64,000 nucleotides of DNA from Syngnathus acus (lineage: Eukaryota; Chordata; Actinopteri; Syngnathiformes; Syngnathidae), in contig NC_051094.1 of the NCBI RefSeq assembly GCF_901709675.1, positions 18,662,001-18,726,000 on the forward strand, written 5' to 3'. The position numbers and the translations under genes were made by a program. Below, piece by piece: positions 54,209-64,000 of the stretch. Below the pieces are notes generated by a model. That model was given only the letters and a program-made list of their open reading frames with translations, did not search any database and had not been told where the DNA came from. The first letter of the stretch is position 1. The number at the start of each line of letters is the position of its first letter.

Positions 54209-54753
54209 ACAAGACAATGACGAGAGGTCATTTGTGATGAGATAAGAACTTTGATGGATTTGCGTATGAATATCCATCCATCCATCCATCCATCCAGCGT
54301 TCCTCCACGAAGCCGTTGGTTCCAGCCAACTTCCATGCCGCGAGCCAATCACTGCTCGATTCCAGCCTGAGCTCCAGCATTCCAATTCCCCTTCCCTCAT
54401 CCTCATTCCTCAATAAAGTCAATGGCTGTCCTATCTGATTTGTCACATTTTGTATACATCACACATACATCTCTATTGTAAGGTGGTATATAATAGTAAA
54501 TTCTTAAATTTTAAAAAATTCTCAATAATACATGATTTGTCATCAGTAGGTGAATGAGGAACCAATGTTAAGTGCTTTGAGTACCACTCCTTTTCAGATG
54601 TGTAAACTTGCACCTCTCCTCCTCTTGTGCTGTATATTGTTTGTACCAAGTCTCATGCAAAGTCATAATTTACATGACTTTCACTTTGATTTATTGTTTA
54701 CGTGTTTGAAACAAATAAATTCATTCATTCATTTAAATGTAGAAAAGTGCAAT
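54209..54753 (+). other. Short (CATC)n and a LINE 3' tail remnant
   Basis: (CATC)n lies at about 54272-54296. At about 54600-54738 a stretch ending AATAAATTCATTCATTCATT looks like a LINE 3' end with an (ATTC)n tail. No gene. Confidence 0.5.
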
Positions 54754-54837
54754 ACAAAGTCAAAGTCTGCTTTATTGTCAATTTCTTCACATGCCAAGAC
54801 ACACAAAGAAATCGAAATTACGTTCCGCCCCACTTTT

Positions 54838-55019
54838 CAGCTTTTTATTTGTTAAAAAAGTTTCAATTATCCAATAAATTTTGTTCCACTTCACGATTGT
54901 GTCCCACTTGTTGTTGATTCTTGACAAAAAATTAAACTTTTATATCTTTATGTTTGCAGCCTGAAATGTCGCGAAATGTTGAAAGGTTCAAGGGGGCCGA
55001 ATACCTTCGCAAGGCACTG
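54838..55019 (-). mobile_element. Tc1/mariner-type terminal fragment in the LINE 3' UTR
   Basis: The right end reads in reverse CAGTGCCTTGCGAAGGTATT followed by CGGCCCCCTTGAACC, a Tc1-type TIR, with TA at 55020-55021. The LINE sequence is continuous across it in the copy at 56537. The second TIR is missing. Confidence 0.7.
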
Positions 55020-55191
55020 TACATACAAGTAAACAACACAAAAAAATAAAAACAAGAAGGCACAAACAATGAATAAATAAGAGTGATGAATAAATAACAA
55101 ATAAACAAATAACATAATAAATAAGAGGAGCAAAAATGGAGCAAGTGTGCATACAGCAGACAGTCAGAATATAGCGCAAAAGTACAGGACG

Positions 55192-56391
55192 CTACGCAGA
55201 AGGGGGGAGAGAGTTCAGGATCCTAACAGCCTGGCGTATTAAGCTGTTGGTGAGTCTGGTGGTGCGGGAGCGCAGGCTCCTGTACCTCTTCCCAGAGGGC
55301 AGAAGATCAAACAAAGAGTGAGCGGGGTGACTCACATCACTCACAATCGTGGTCGCCTTGCGGGTGAGATGGGAGGTGTAAATGTCCTTCAGGGAGGGGA
55401 GTGAAGCACCAATAATCTTACCAGCCGTGTTTACTATGCGCTGCAGGGCCTTCATGTTGTATTCAGTGCAGCTACCACCCCAAACAGCGATACAACTGGA
55501 GAGGACGCTCTCAATGGTGCCACGGTAGAATGTAGTCATGACCGCCGGAGGAGCACTTGCTCGCCTGAGTTTCCGCAGGAAGTACAGGCGGCGCTGAGCT
55601 TTCTTCGCCAGTGATGCGGTGTTGGTGGACCAGGAGAGATCCTCACTGATGTGCACCCCCAGGAACCTGGTGCTGCTCACTCTCTCCACCACAGCACCGT
55701 CGATGGTCAGCGGCAGGTGTCGGGTGTGACCCTTCCGGAAGTCAACAACAATCTCCTTGGTCTTGTTGACGTTCAGCAGGAGGTTGTTGTCCCTGCACCA
55801 CGTGGTCAGAAGGTCAACCTCCAACCTGAATTGAGTCTCATCGCCCTTGGTAATGAGACCCAACAGAGTCGTGTCGTCAGCAAATTTCACTATGCGGTTG
55901 GTGCTGTAGGTTGCAGTGCAGTCATGCGTCAGCAGGGTGAAGAGCAGCGGACTGAGCACGCAGCCTTGGGGGGCCCCCGTACTCAGCGTGATGCTGGCGG
56001 AGATTCTGTCGCCAACACGTACCACCTGAGGCCTCTGACAGAGGAAGTCCAGTAGCCAGTTGCAGAGGTAGGTACTGAGGCCCAGCTTGTCGAGTTTGCA
56101 GATGAGTCGTTGTGGCACAATGGTGTTGAAGGCAGAACTGAAGTCCACAAACAGCAATCTCACATACGAGTCCCTTCTCTCCAAGTGGGTGAGGGCCGAC
56201 TGGAGGGCAGAGCAGATGGCATCCTCAGAGGACCGTTTGGCTCGGTACGCAAACTGGAAGGGGTCTATGGTGAGGGGGAGAATGGATCTGATGTGCTCCA
56301 TGACAAGCCGCTCAAAGCACTTCATGATGATGGGCGTCAGTGCCACGGGGCGGTAGTCAATGAAGCAGGACGGAGCAGGTTTCTTCGGCAC
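55192..56391 (-). pseudogene. L2/Rex1-type LINE reverse transcriptase and C-terminus
   Basis: An uninterrupted 399-codon frame from the LTR insertion point to the stop. [34 protein letters not shown] and [14 protein letters not shown] are intact. The end reads [10 protein letters not shown]. Upstream coding is separated by the solo LTR and continues at 57036. Confidence 0.88.
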
Positions 56392-56397
56392 AGGTAA

Positions 56398-57034
56398 GAT
56401 GGTGTCACGACTCGTCCCCGGTCACGTCCATGTTGTCATGGTTTTGTCCGTGTCTGTGTGCTCGCCCCTCCCCTCCTGTGTGCCCATGATCAGTGCGATC
56501 ATTCTCACCTGCCTCTTGTTACCTGTCTTGTATATTCAAAGTCAAAGTCAGCTTTATTGTCAATCCCTTCATATGTCAAGACACACAAAGAAACCGAAAT
56601 TCCGTTTCCTCCATCCCACGGTGACGAGACATACAAGTAGGCGACACAAAACAAAAACAAGAAGGCACAAACCATAAACAATAAATAATAAATAAAATAA
56701 AATGAGCGATGAATAAATAATAGACCAATAAATAAGAGGGGCAAAACCGAGCCAGTGTACATACAGCAGACAGCAAGAACAGTATTAAGTCCTGTCTGTG
56801 TATCATTCCCTGTCAGAGCATTGTTTGTTACTGTCATGAGGTTATTTTGGTTCCTGTCTTTGGTAATGTCACCCTGTCTCTTTGTTCCACGTCTTTTTTG
56901 GTCAGTCCTGTGGTTGGTTTTGGTTAGAGAGTTATGTCAGTTTGCCGAGTATGTATTTTGAGTTCCTCCAATAAACCCTGGTCCAAGCTGCACTTGGTCG
57001 CCCTGCTCCATTTCCATCCGCTCGTGACAGATGG
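56398..57034 (+). mobile_element. Solo LTR, copy 3, perfect 5-bp target duplication, with an L2 tail inside
   Basis: GATGG lies at 56398-56402 and 57030-57034. The LTR is 56403-57029, from TGTCACGACTCGTCC to GCTCGTGACA. Without the 245-bp L2 insertion it would be about 380 bp, like the other two copies. It landed in the RT coding sequence of the LINE. Confidence 0.92.
56537..56781 (-). mobile_element. L2 3'-tail fragment nested in the solo LTR
   Basis: AAAGTCAAAGTCAGCTTTAT, then the 3' UTR of the same L2 family (matches the end of the copy at 38948). It is strongly 5'-truncated. It interrupts the LTR between CTTGTAT and TTAAGTCC. Confidence 0.85.
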
Positions 57035-57035
57035 T

Positions 57036-57817
57036 GCCTTGAAACACGAAGGGACAATGGCCTGCTGCAGGGAAATGTTAAAGATGTCCGTGAAGCCCCC
57101 CCTCAGCTCCCCAGCGCAGTCCTTCAGCGCTCGACCTGGGATGTTGTCAGGGCCCGCCGCCTTACGGGTGTTGATAGCGGCAAGCGCCCTCCTCACGCTA
57201 TCGGCAGAGAGGCACAGGGGCTGCTCGTGTGGAGGGGGAGGGGTCTTCAGCGGGCAAGTGCTGTTCCGAGCGTCGAAGCAAGCAAAGAAGCGGTTAAGAT
57301 CGTTGAGCAGACGGATGTCGCCCTCACAGCTCCGCGGCGCGGGCTTGTAGTCCGTGATGGTCTGAATGCCCTGCCAAAGGCTCCGTGCGTCCCTGCTGTC
57401 CCTGAAGTGGGCGGTAATCTTGCAAGAGAACGCCCTTTTCGCTTCCTTGATGCCCCGGGACAGGTCAGCCCTCACTGTCCTCAAGCCAGCCTCATCCCCC
57501 GCTCTGAAGGCTTTGTCCCTGGCCCTCAGCATCCTGAGGACAGCCCCTGTCAGCCATGGCTTCCAGTTAGCCCGAGTGACGATGAATTTCGAGTGGGTCA
57601 CATCATCAATGCACTTTGTGATGTAAGAGGAAACAGAGTCAATATATTCCTCTATGTCCGTCCGATCGTTGCAAGTGGCCGCCTGCTTAAACACTTCCCA
57701 GTCAGTAGTGCCAAAGCAGTCTCGAAGCGCATCAGAGGCACCCTCAGGCCACACCCTTACCCGCTTGCAAACCGGCCTGGATGCTTTCACCATTTGTCTG
57801 TATGCGGGCAAAAGCAT
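57036..57817 (-). pseudogene. L2/Rex1-type LINE, linker and start of RT
   Basis: The frame reads LLPAYRQMVKASRPVCKRVR, a long helical linker, then RKAAGPDNIPGRALKDCAGE and TDIFNISLQQAIVPSCFKA up to the LTR. It matches the corresponding part of the fragment at 37283 in layout. Confidence 0.82.
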
Positions 57818-58754
57818 AACAGTGAGATGGTCAGAAAGTCCAAGATGGGGGAGGGGGGCGGCTTTGAAAGCTCCTTTATGTGTAGAGTAGACCAGGTCCA
57901 GGAAGCTGTCACCACGTGTTGGAAAATTAACATGCTGGTGAAGCCTCGGAAAAACAGACTTCAGGTTAGCATGATTAAAATCCCCAGCGAAGATGGTGAA
58001 ACCGTCAGGGTGCGCCGTCTGTTGTTCACTGACAGCCTGGTATCCTGTCGCCTTCGATGTTGGAAGGCGGGATGTATACCGCGACTAGCAGAATCGCAGT
58101 AAATTCCCTTGGCAGGTAAAAAGGACGGCACTTAATGATCACAAACTCCGCCAGTGGCGAGCAGTGCTTGCATACCACTACAGAGTCCCGGCACCATTCG
58201 TCACGGATGTAGACGCATATTCCACCTCCTCGCGATTTTCCCCCTTTTACAATGGCCCGGTCCGCCCGATAGCACGCTAGCCGCTTCAGATGCACAGCAG
58301 AGTCCGGAATGTTGACAGTCAACCAAGTCTCAGTGAACACGAGCACACAGCAGTTACGCACTGTCCGGTTCGTAGAGCTCAGCAGGCGAATGTAATCCAT
58401 TTTGTTGTCCAGCGATCGAATATTCGCCAGAAGAATGGAAGGCACGGCCGGGCGAGCTGGGTTGGCCGCCAGCCTGGCCCGGACGCCTCCGCGCTTGCCC
58501 CTCTTCTGCCTCCTCGCACACCGTTTCCGACGCTTTCCATCTGGGGGAGGAATAGCAGGCGAGTCCGGCGACGTTTCAGGACGGAGCAGTCCGAGCTCCT
58601 TTAATGTCTCCGCTTCAAAGTCCAGAACGCCACAAAACTCGCTTTCGCCAATGTCGAGCAGAACCTGCCTGCTGTACTTGTAGCACGACTTAGTACGACG
58701 AGACGAACACATAAAACTGTCGGACAAACACTCATTAAACGAACAAAACACCAT
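57818..58754 (-). pseudogene. L2/Rex1-type LINE, N-terminal region and AP endonuclease (frameshifted)
   Basis: The frame from 58754 reads an N-terminal basic region (GKRRKRCARRQKRGKRGG), then ILLANIRSLDNKMDYIRLL, the first endonuclease motif, and VFTETWLTVNIPD, the catalytic glutamate motif. A frame change near 58026-58060 separates it from the rest, which ends GLSDHLTVMLLP. SDHLTV is the last endonuclease motif. The break inactivates it. Confidence 0.82.
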
Positions 58755-59389
58755 TCAGGCGAGACAGAGAGAGGTCGCTGCGTATGCACGCCGCCAAGTA
58801 CAGACCATTTACCATAATGAATAATGAACATAATGCAATGCATGAGTTCAAATACATTAGTACACTAGTGATAATGTGATGTATTGATAAATTATATAGC
58901 TGACGAGAAGGTTTAACAATATTTTTACGTAGATAAAAAGATATGTGCAAGATGCCACAAATGAGAATAGATATACATGCAACCTTTTAATATAGTGTTG
59001 ATAATATATACCGTATTTTTCGGACTATAAGTCGCGTTTTTTTTCATAGTTTGGATGGGGGGGCGACTTATACTGAGGAGCGACTTATATGTGAATTTTT
59101 TCATACATTTTCAAAAATAAAAAAAAATAAAGAAGTGAAACCGCGATAAACGAACCGCGATGTAGCAAGGGATTACTGTAATTTGAATTTCAAGTGACGT
59201 CAGCAGCGCAGCGCAAGGCAGCGGTTGTTTACATAAAGGACAAAGATTCGATCACGGGATGACGAAGATGACGAAGGGCCCCACGTACTACCGGCATCAT
59301 TAGCGGCTTTGTTTGTAAGTGACACGGAGGACGAAGAGTTTGAAGGATTTAAGGATTTGGAGTGACACAGAAGGTTTGAAAAACTATTA

Positions 59390-59745
59390 TGGCTTTTACG
59401 CACGCCCGGTCCTACTCTACGGAGCTCTCTTTCACCTCCGTGGATGGAAGTCGGGGGCCGGCGCTCGGCTGGGTGGCTGCCCGGGGACGGTGGATGGGGC
59501 TCGGACATGGCTTTTACGCACGCCCGGTCCTACTCTACGGAGCTCTCTTTCACCTCCGTGGATGGAAGTCGGGGGCCGGTGCTCGGCCAGGTGGCTGTCC
59601 GGGGACGGTGGATGGGGCTCGGACATGGCTTTTACGCCCGGTCCTATTCTATGGAGCTCTCTTCCACCTCTGTGGCTGGAAGTGCCACCTCCGGGGATGG
59701 GAGCCCACGCCGCCACATGCCTGGAAGTCGACGCCGGTGCTTGGG
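59390..59745 (+). repeat. Three tandem ~120-bp GC-rich units
   Basis: Units open TATGGCTTTTACGC(ACG)CCCGGTCCTA and continue GGAGCTCTCTT.CACCTC and GGTGGATGGGGCTCGGACAT. Because the period is a multiple of three and stops are rare, all three + frames stay open; this is a property of the repeat. Confidence 0.88.
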
Positions 59746-60053
59746 TCCTTGTATTTTGTTAACGCTACAATATAGTTATATACTAGATCTGTGGAATAGC
59801 GACGAGGCTGACGTCAGGGCGCACGCGCGGCGTTGACAAAGGACGCGGAATTTAATCGATGGATTTAATGATTTGGAGTGACACAGATGGTTTGATAATA
59901 TTGCTTATATAATAGTTATTTGATATATAATTTATATATCGTTATATGGGCCTGTGGAATATTTTGAAGTGCAAGCGCCGTCAGCGGTGCGCACCCATTG
60001 TTGACATAAAGGACGATCGCCCGCTCTCAGCTCTTCGTTTCTGTTTATGTCAC

Positions 60054-61360
60054 CCAATTATATATGCCGTTATCGATGACAGATCCGCAGGATTGTTGCA
60101 ATCTTGAGGCGTGCCTTGCGGAGATCAAGCAATGGATGTCTCTCAACTTCCTTCGTTTTAACCCAGATAAAACTGAGATGTTGATAATTGGTCCAACTCG
60201 TTTTCAACACTTATTCAAGGAAACTGCTATAACTATAGATAACCGTACTATCACTCAGAGCGATACTGTAACTAATCTCGGGGTAATATTTGACCAAACT
60301 CTCTCCTTTCAAAAGCACATTAAGAATATAACCTGAATTGCGTTTTTTCACCTTCGTAATATTGCAAAGATTCGTCCGATCCTCTCGACCGGTGATGCGG
60401 AAACTATTATACATGCGTTCGTCACGTCGCGCCTGGACTACTGTAATATACTATTCTCTGGTCTTCCTAAGTCCCGCATCAAAAGTCTACAGTTAGTACA
60501 AAATGCTGCTGCAAGGCTGCTCTCACGGACAAGAAAATTTGATCACATTACCCCAATATTAGCCAACTTACATTGTCTCCCGGTCCATTTAAGATGTGAC
60601 TTCAAGGTTCTTCTATTAACCTATAAATCACTGCATGGCTTAGCGCCTTCATATCTCGTCGACCTAGTTGTTCCTTATGTTCCGTCTCGTAACCTTCGTT
60701 CGCAAAACGCTACCCTTTTAGCGACACCGAGGGCCAAGAAAATGTCTGCAGGGTCTAGAGCATTTTCTATTCGGGCTCCAGAGCTTTGGAATGCCCTACC
60801 AATGGATATTAGGACTGCTACCTCAGTAGAAACATTTAAGACACGTTTAAAGACACATTTCTATGACATGGCCTTGACCTGTAGTGGCCGATTCGGCCGG
60901 AGTTTGTTTTCTCTCCCCCCCCCTCCCCGGCCGGGGAGGTGGTTAGGTGGCACCCAAGCTGACAGCGGCTATCTGGATTCTCGTGGGCCAATTCAGGATG
61001 GGGGAACTGCAGCTCAACCTCCTCGAAGACACTGCCAGGATAATAGAGGACTCCTCCGGCAGCCCTTCGCTCTGACTTGTACATCCACTTTTTTTTTCAT
61101 TGATTTTCATATTATGTATTATTTGTGCCCTCTCTGCATCCATTTCAACCTGGTGATCCTGAAAGGGGGATCCTTCCATCTGTGGTCCCTTTTCAAGGTT
61201 TCTCATTTTCCCCTGGCAGGGGTTTTTGAGTTTTTCCTTGCCCTTTTGGGAGCTTAAGATCAGGGGGTGCTTTGAGAATAATTGTCAATTTCTGTCTATG
61301 TGAAGCCCTTTGAGACTGCTTGTGATTTAGGGCTATACAAATAAACTTGACTTGACTTGA
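60054..61360 (+). mobile_element. L2-clade LINE 3' half
   Basis: It runs from the end of the RT to a tail TACAAATAAACTTGACTTGA. The interrupted element reads across in the copy near 26140. It is a different L2 subfamily from those at 38948 and 54754, judged by its C-terminal sequence and tail. Confidence 0.82.
60064..60912 (+). pseudogene. L2-clade LINE C-terminal region with a stop
   Basis: In one frame: MSLNFLRFNPDKTEMLIIGP, VTNLGVIFDQTLSFQKHI, SRLDYCNILFSGLP, LQLVQNAAARLLSRTRKFDH, HCLPVHLRCDFKVLLLTYKS, and ALWN-type motif APELWNALPMDIRTATSV with FKTRLKTHFY. A single TGA at 60334-60336 interrupts it. The RT catalytic motifs are upstream of the truncation. Confidence 0.85.
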
Positions 61361-61548
61361 GCATACCTATCGTTTAGCCTGTTGTTGCTCGTTCATGTCT
61401 GTTCTTGGTGTTGGATTTTGTCGAATAAATTTCCCCCAAAATGCGACTTATACTCCGGAGCGACTTATATGTTTTTTTTCACGTTATTGTGCATTTTATG
61501 GCTAATGCGACCTATATTCCGGAGCGACTTTTAGTCCGAAAAATACAG

Positions 61549-63578
61549 TACTGTCATAAATATTTAATCTACTTTCGAAATACATTTTTTTAAGTAATTG
61601 AATTTCCTTTAATCAATTATAATTGTGACAATTGTTGATTGTGCTCTAAGAAAATTAATGATTCCTGTTTTTAATCTTTTGTAAAATATTGTATCGGCAC
61701 CTGGAAATGTGTTTTGAAATTAAAATAAAAGTTACACTCGTTGACAGAGAAAGATTAGGGTGGAGAGAAAATGCTGTTCTTTAGGGAGTATTCCCACTGA
61801 GAATAATAGGTGCAGCACCAGACGCTTCCCTGGAACGTGACAGTCAGCTTAATTGCAGCTTTTAGGATCATTACTGCTCCCATGTGAATGTCAAAATGGA
61901 CAAGGCTAGTGGGCCTTTGACAAACAGGCAACCACCTCCCACCACCCTGCAGTCACAAGGAGCAGACCCATAACCAAGAGAAAAATACAGGCCTTGTTTT
62001 CTGTCTTATTTTCTTCAATCCACAAAGAGGCGAATACAACAGTCTTCTTTTCAATTTTCTTTCTGGATCAAAGAAATAAAGCCATTCTGCAAAATGTCCC
62101 TTCATGCAACTGGTGATTATGAAACTTTATTGTGACATGAATAACAAAAAATGATGTCAAAATTCCAGAAATCCTCATGCAAGAAAACTAAAAATGAAAC
62201 AATTCACTGAGCTTGAATAGATCCGGGTTGCACTACATTTAGTAAATTTAGTAAAAGGGTTTGTTGAGAAAAATAGATGCATTTCAGATACACTCATGAA
62301 AAAAGATGACTGCTCTGTAGAGCTCTCAGCCGTCTTTCTCTTCTACCTCCAACCTTTGTGACTCTAGTTGTCATGGCTGCGAATGCCTCATGACAGATTT
62401 GCTAGTTAAGGAGCCCATTCATCATCTGAGAGCAGAGGCTTGCATCCAACTCAAGAGCTCGAGAAAAGTGGCTCGTCAAGAGCCTTGGCCTCATCCCTAC
62501 AATCATCAAATGAGGTCTTCCATTGAGCATCATTGCTGACAGTGTGGAATACAATGTAAAGTACTCTTTTTCTAAAAGCCCTGTCAAAAGTCTTTAGTTG
62601 CAGTCCTGCTGTCATTGATGCCCATCCTTCAACTTTTTTTGACAACACGTCTTCATTTTGCCCAAAATAGCCTCACAACTAACTGTCTGTTATAGTTTCA
62701 TTTGTTAGTCAGAGAGGATGACTTGCTAAATTCAATTTGTCTTGATTCCTTCACTCTAATTTTCTTTGAAAGGAATTGCAATTCCCCACAAGAAACCAAC
62801 ACTCATTTTAATGTAGCTGTTTTACGATGCCATATAGCACACTTTAAACATTCCAAACCAAATAAATAATGTGCAAAAAAATGCAAATTGACCAAATGAC
62901 ATTGTTATGACATATTAAGATGTGTGAATAACAGATGTTAGTTCCTTTTCATTGTGAGAACCCATTGAGTCACAGATAAAAAGACACTAACAATGCAATG
63001 GCCATCATCATTCTGTGATATGTGTATCAGGTAAGAGCCTTTTCAACGATTTTCTAGTCAAGCTTGTTTTGGTTTCCAGTGTTTGTGCTGGTGACCCTTG
63101 GCACACAAACCCCTCCTTTCGAAACAAGGAAGGTCAAATCTCTCAGGTGTTGTGCTTGTCAAAGTGTTTCAAAGCCAAGTGTGTTATTCTAGTCACCTGA
63201 AGAGAGGCTGCACTCGCCGCAAAGTATGGAGGTTAGAAGCCAACACATCAGAGTGTTTTAGACCAAACCTGCAGTGTTTTGTACTGTTGCAGCACTGCCT
63301 TGTTTTGCACATTCATTGGAAATGAGTTGTGAATTGAAGCAGCATTTGTTGAATAAAACTGAAGCCTCTGCCATATGATCTATCACCACAATCCTAATAG
63401 GACATACGTACGTATTTCTTTCACCCTGTTGCCACCTTGCTGCCTGCCATAAGGCTATCAAGCAATATAGTTCAGTTCTACTTACCAGTGTATTGTTTGG
63501 AAATGTGTAACATAATTGGGTTGAGTTTGTTCCAATGGTAGTGGTTGGTTGGCGATAACTGCTTCAGCTACATAAATA
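61549..63578. other. No gene or repeat recognised in 2 kb
   Basis: This is the longest stretch in the window without a mobile element I can name. It is A+T-rich, with no frame above about 75 codons. It may be single-copy intergenic or intronic DNA. Confidence 0.5.
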
Positions 63579-64000
63579 CCGTAATTTTCGGACTATAAGT
63601 CACGGTTTTTTTTCATAGTTTGGGTGGGGGGGGAGACTTATAATAAGGAGCGACTTATATGTTTTTTTTCAAATATTTTCCCCCCAAAAAAAAAGTGAAA
63701 CCGCGATAAACAAACCGTGATGTAGCATGGGATTACTGTAATTTGAATTTCAAGTGACGTCAGCAGAGCGACGCAGCGTGGCGCGGCGGTTGTTTACATA
63801 AAGGACAAAGATTGATCACGGGATGACGAAGGGCCCCACGTACTACCGGCATCATTAGCGGCTTTGTTTCTAAGTGATACGGCGGACGAAGAGTTTGAAG
63901 GATTTAAGGATTTGGACTGACACAGAAGGTTTGAAAAACTATTATGGCTTTTACCCACGCCCGGTCCTACTCTAAGGAGCTCTCTTTCACCTCCGTTGAT
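63579..64000 (+). mobile_element. Composite TIR element, left end (cut by window edge)
   Basis: TA|CCGTAATTTTCGGACTATAA followed by the same order as at 59011: reversed Tigger-type end (GATGTAGCATGGGATTACTG), the GACGTCAGCAG stretch, the acidic-tail frame and the start of a TATGGCTTTTACCCACGCCC unit. Confidence 0.82.

Larger units (their letters stand above)
54754..58800 (-). mobile_element. L2/Rex1-type LINE, near full length, with nested insertions
   Basis: In reverse order: N-terminal domain and endonuclease (58754-58026), linker (57817-57036), RT and C-terminus (56391-55192), 3' UTR, and a (CTTTGA)n tail at 54754. It is interrupted by a solo LTR (56403-57029) and a Tc1-type fragment (54838-55019). 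Same family as the 38948 copy. Confidence 0.88.
59011..61548 (+). mobile_element. Composite TIR element with tandem GC-rich units and an L2 insertion
   Basis: The left TIR CCGTATTTTTCGGACTATAA and the right TIR, in reverse, CTGTATTTTTCGGACTAAAA are flanked by TA. Inside, near 59138-59178, is a reversed Tigger-type end (GATGTAGCAAGGGATTACTG). A + strand frame near 59270-59367 encodes the acidic tail DTEDEEFEGFKDLE and a stop. It then has the tandem units of 59390-59745 and an L2 at 60054-61360. Confidence 0.72.

Noticed and set aside
57227-58102. 291-codon + strand frame, and the + frame at 55651-56055
   Set aside because: They are antisense to the L2/Rex1 LINE coding sequence, whose motifs are on the - strand.
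62402-62648. Two overlapping - strand frames of about 60 codons
   Set aside because: Short, with no domain, in A+T-rich DNA; no splice-site or conservation evidence available here.

Overview
This window looks like gene-poor intergenic DNA from a teleost fish, probably a spiny-rayed (percomorph) one. The evidence is the set of repeat families: Rex3-like RTE retrotransposons ending in (GATG)n, L2/Rex1-type LINEs, tRNA-derived SINEs, hAT, Tc1/mariner and pogo-like DNA transposons, a Penelope-like element, short TG...CA solo LTRs and a gamma-type endogenous retrovirus primed by tRNA-Phe. I recognise no rRNA, tRNA or protein-coding host gene with confidence. Two short stretches (6428-6736 and 7468-7626) sit behind good splice-acceptor-like sequence and could be host exons. 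Species cannot be named from this sequence.

Layout. 1-5948: one endogenous retrovirus whose 5' LTR is cut by the window edge. It has a tRNA-Phe primer binding site, a leader with a 3-copy tandem repeat, gag and pol remnants with large deletions, and a nearly intact env with one frameshift. Its 3' LTR does not match the visible 5' LTR, and its right edge abuts a fragment of a Tc1-like transposon. 6.0-9.5 kb: mostly single-copy DNA with the two candidate exons and a SINE. 9.5-18.4 kb: non-autonomous DNA transposons with long tandem arrays, decayed SINEs and an internally deleted Rex3. 18.4-21.9 kb: a block of simple architectures comprising a hairpin minisatellite, two head-to-tail Helitron-like units, a 134-bp tandem array and an array of ETS-type ACCGGAAGTG motifs. 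22.0-25.3 kb: a near full-length Rex3-like element followed by a SINE-like unit with tRNA-like heads at both ends in opposite orientation. 27.6-29.3 kb: an L2-type LINE with a snap-back 5' end. 29.4-36.3 kb: a Penelope-like element split by a Rex3 (itself split by an L2 fragment) and by a hAT, so three levels of nesting with target-site duplications visible. 36.5-40.75 kb: an L2/Rex1 LINE broken by hAT sequence, and a hAT deletion derivative carrying a younger L2 with a long open RT frame. 42.3-45.8 kb: a third Rex3 copy with a perfect 12-bp target duplication and a SINE inside. 46.3-47.9 kb: a Tc1-like element with about 200-bp inverted repeats. 50-54 kb: solo LTRs, a pogo-like element and a BED-finger hAT. 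54.7-58.8 kb: a near full-length L2/Rex1 LINE holding a solo LTR, which itself holds an L2 tail. 59.0-61.5 kb and 63.6-64.0 kb: two copies of a composite TIR family.

How the parts relate. Nearly everything is a mobile element or its debris. The non-autonomous families appear to depend on the machinery of others: the (GATG)n-tailed, internally deleted 12-kb copy presumably used Rex3-type RT, and the TIR families would need pogo, Tc1 or hAT transposases. The most useful signals are structural: nesting order, target duplications, deletion derivatives that keep short reading frames, and arrays of hairpins or transcription-factor-like motifs inside repeats.
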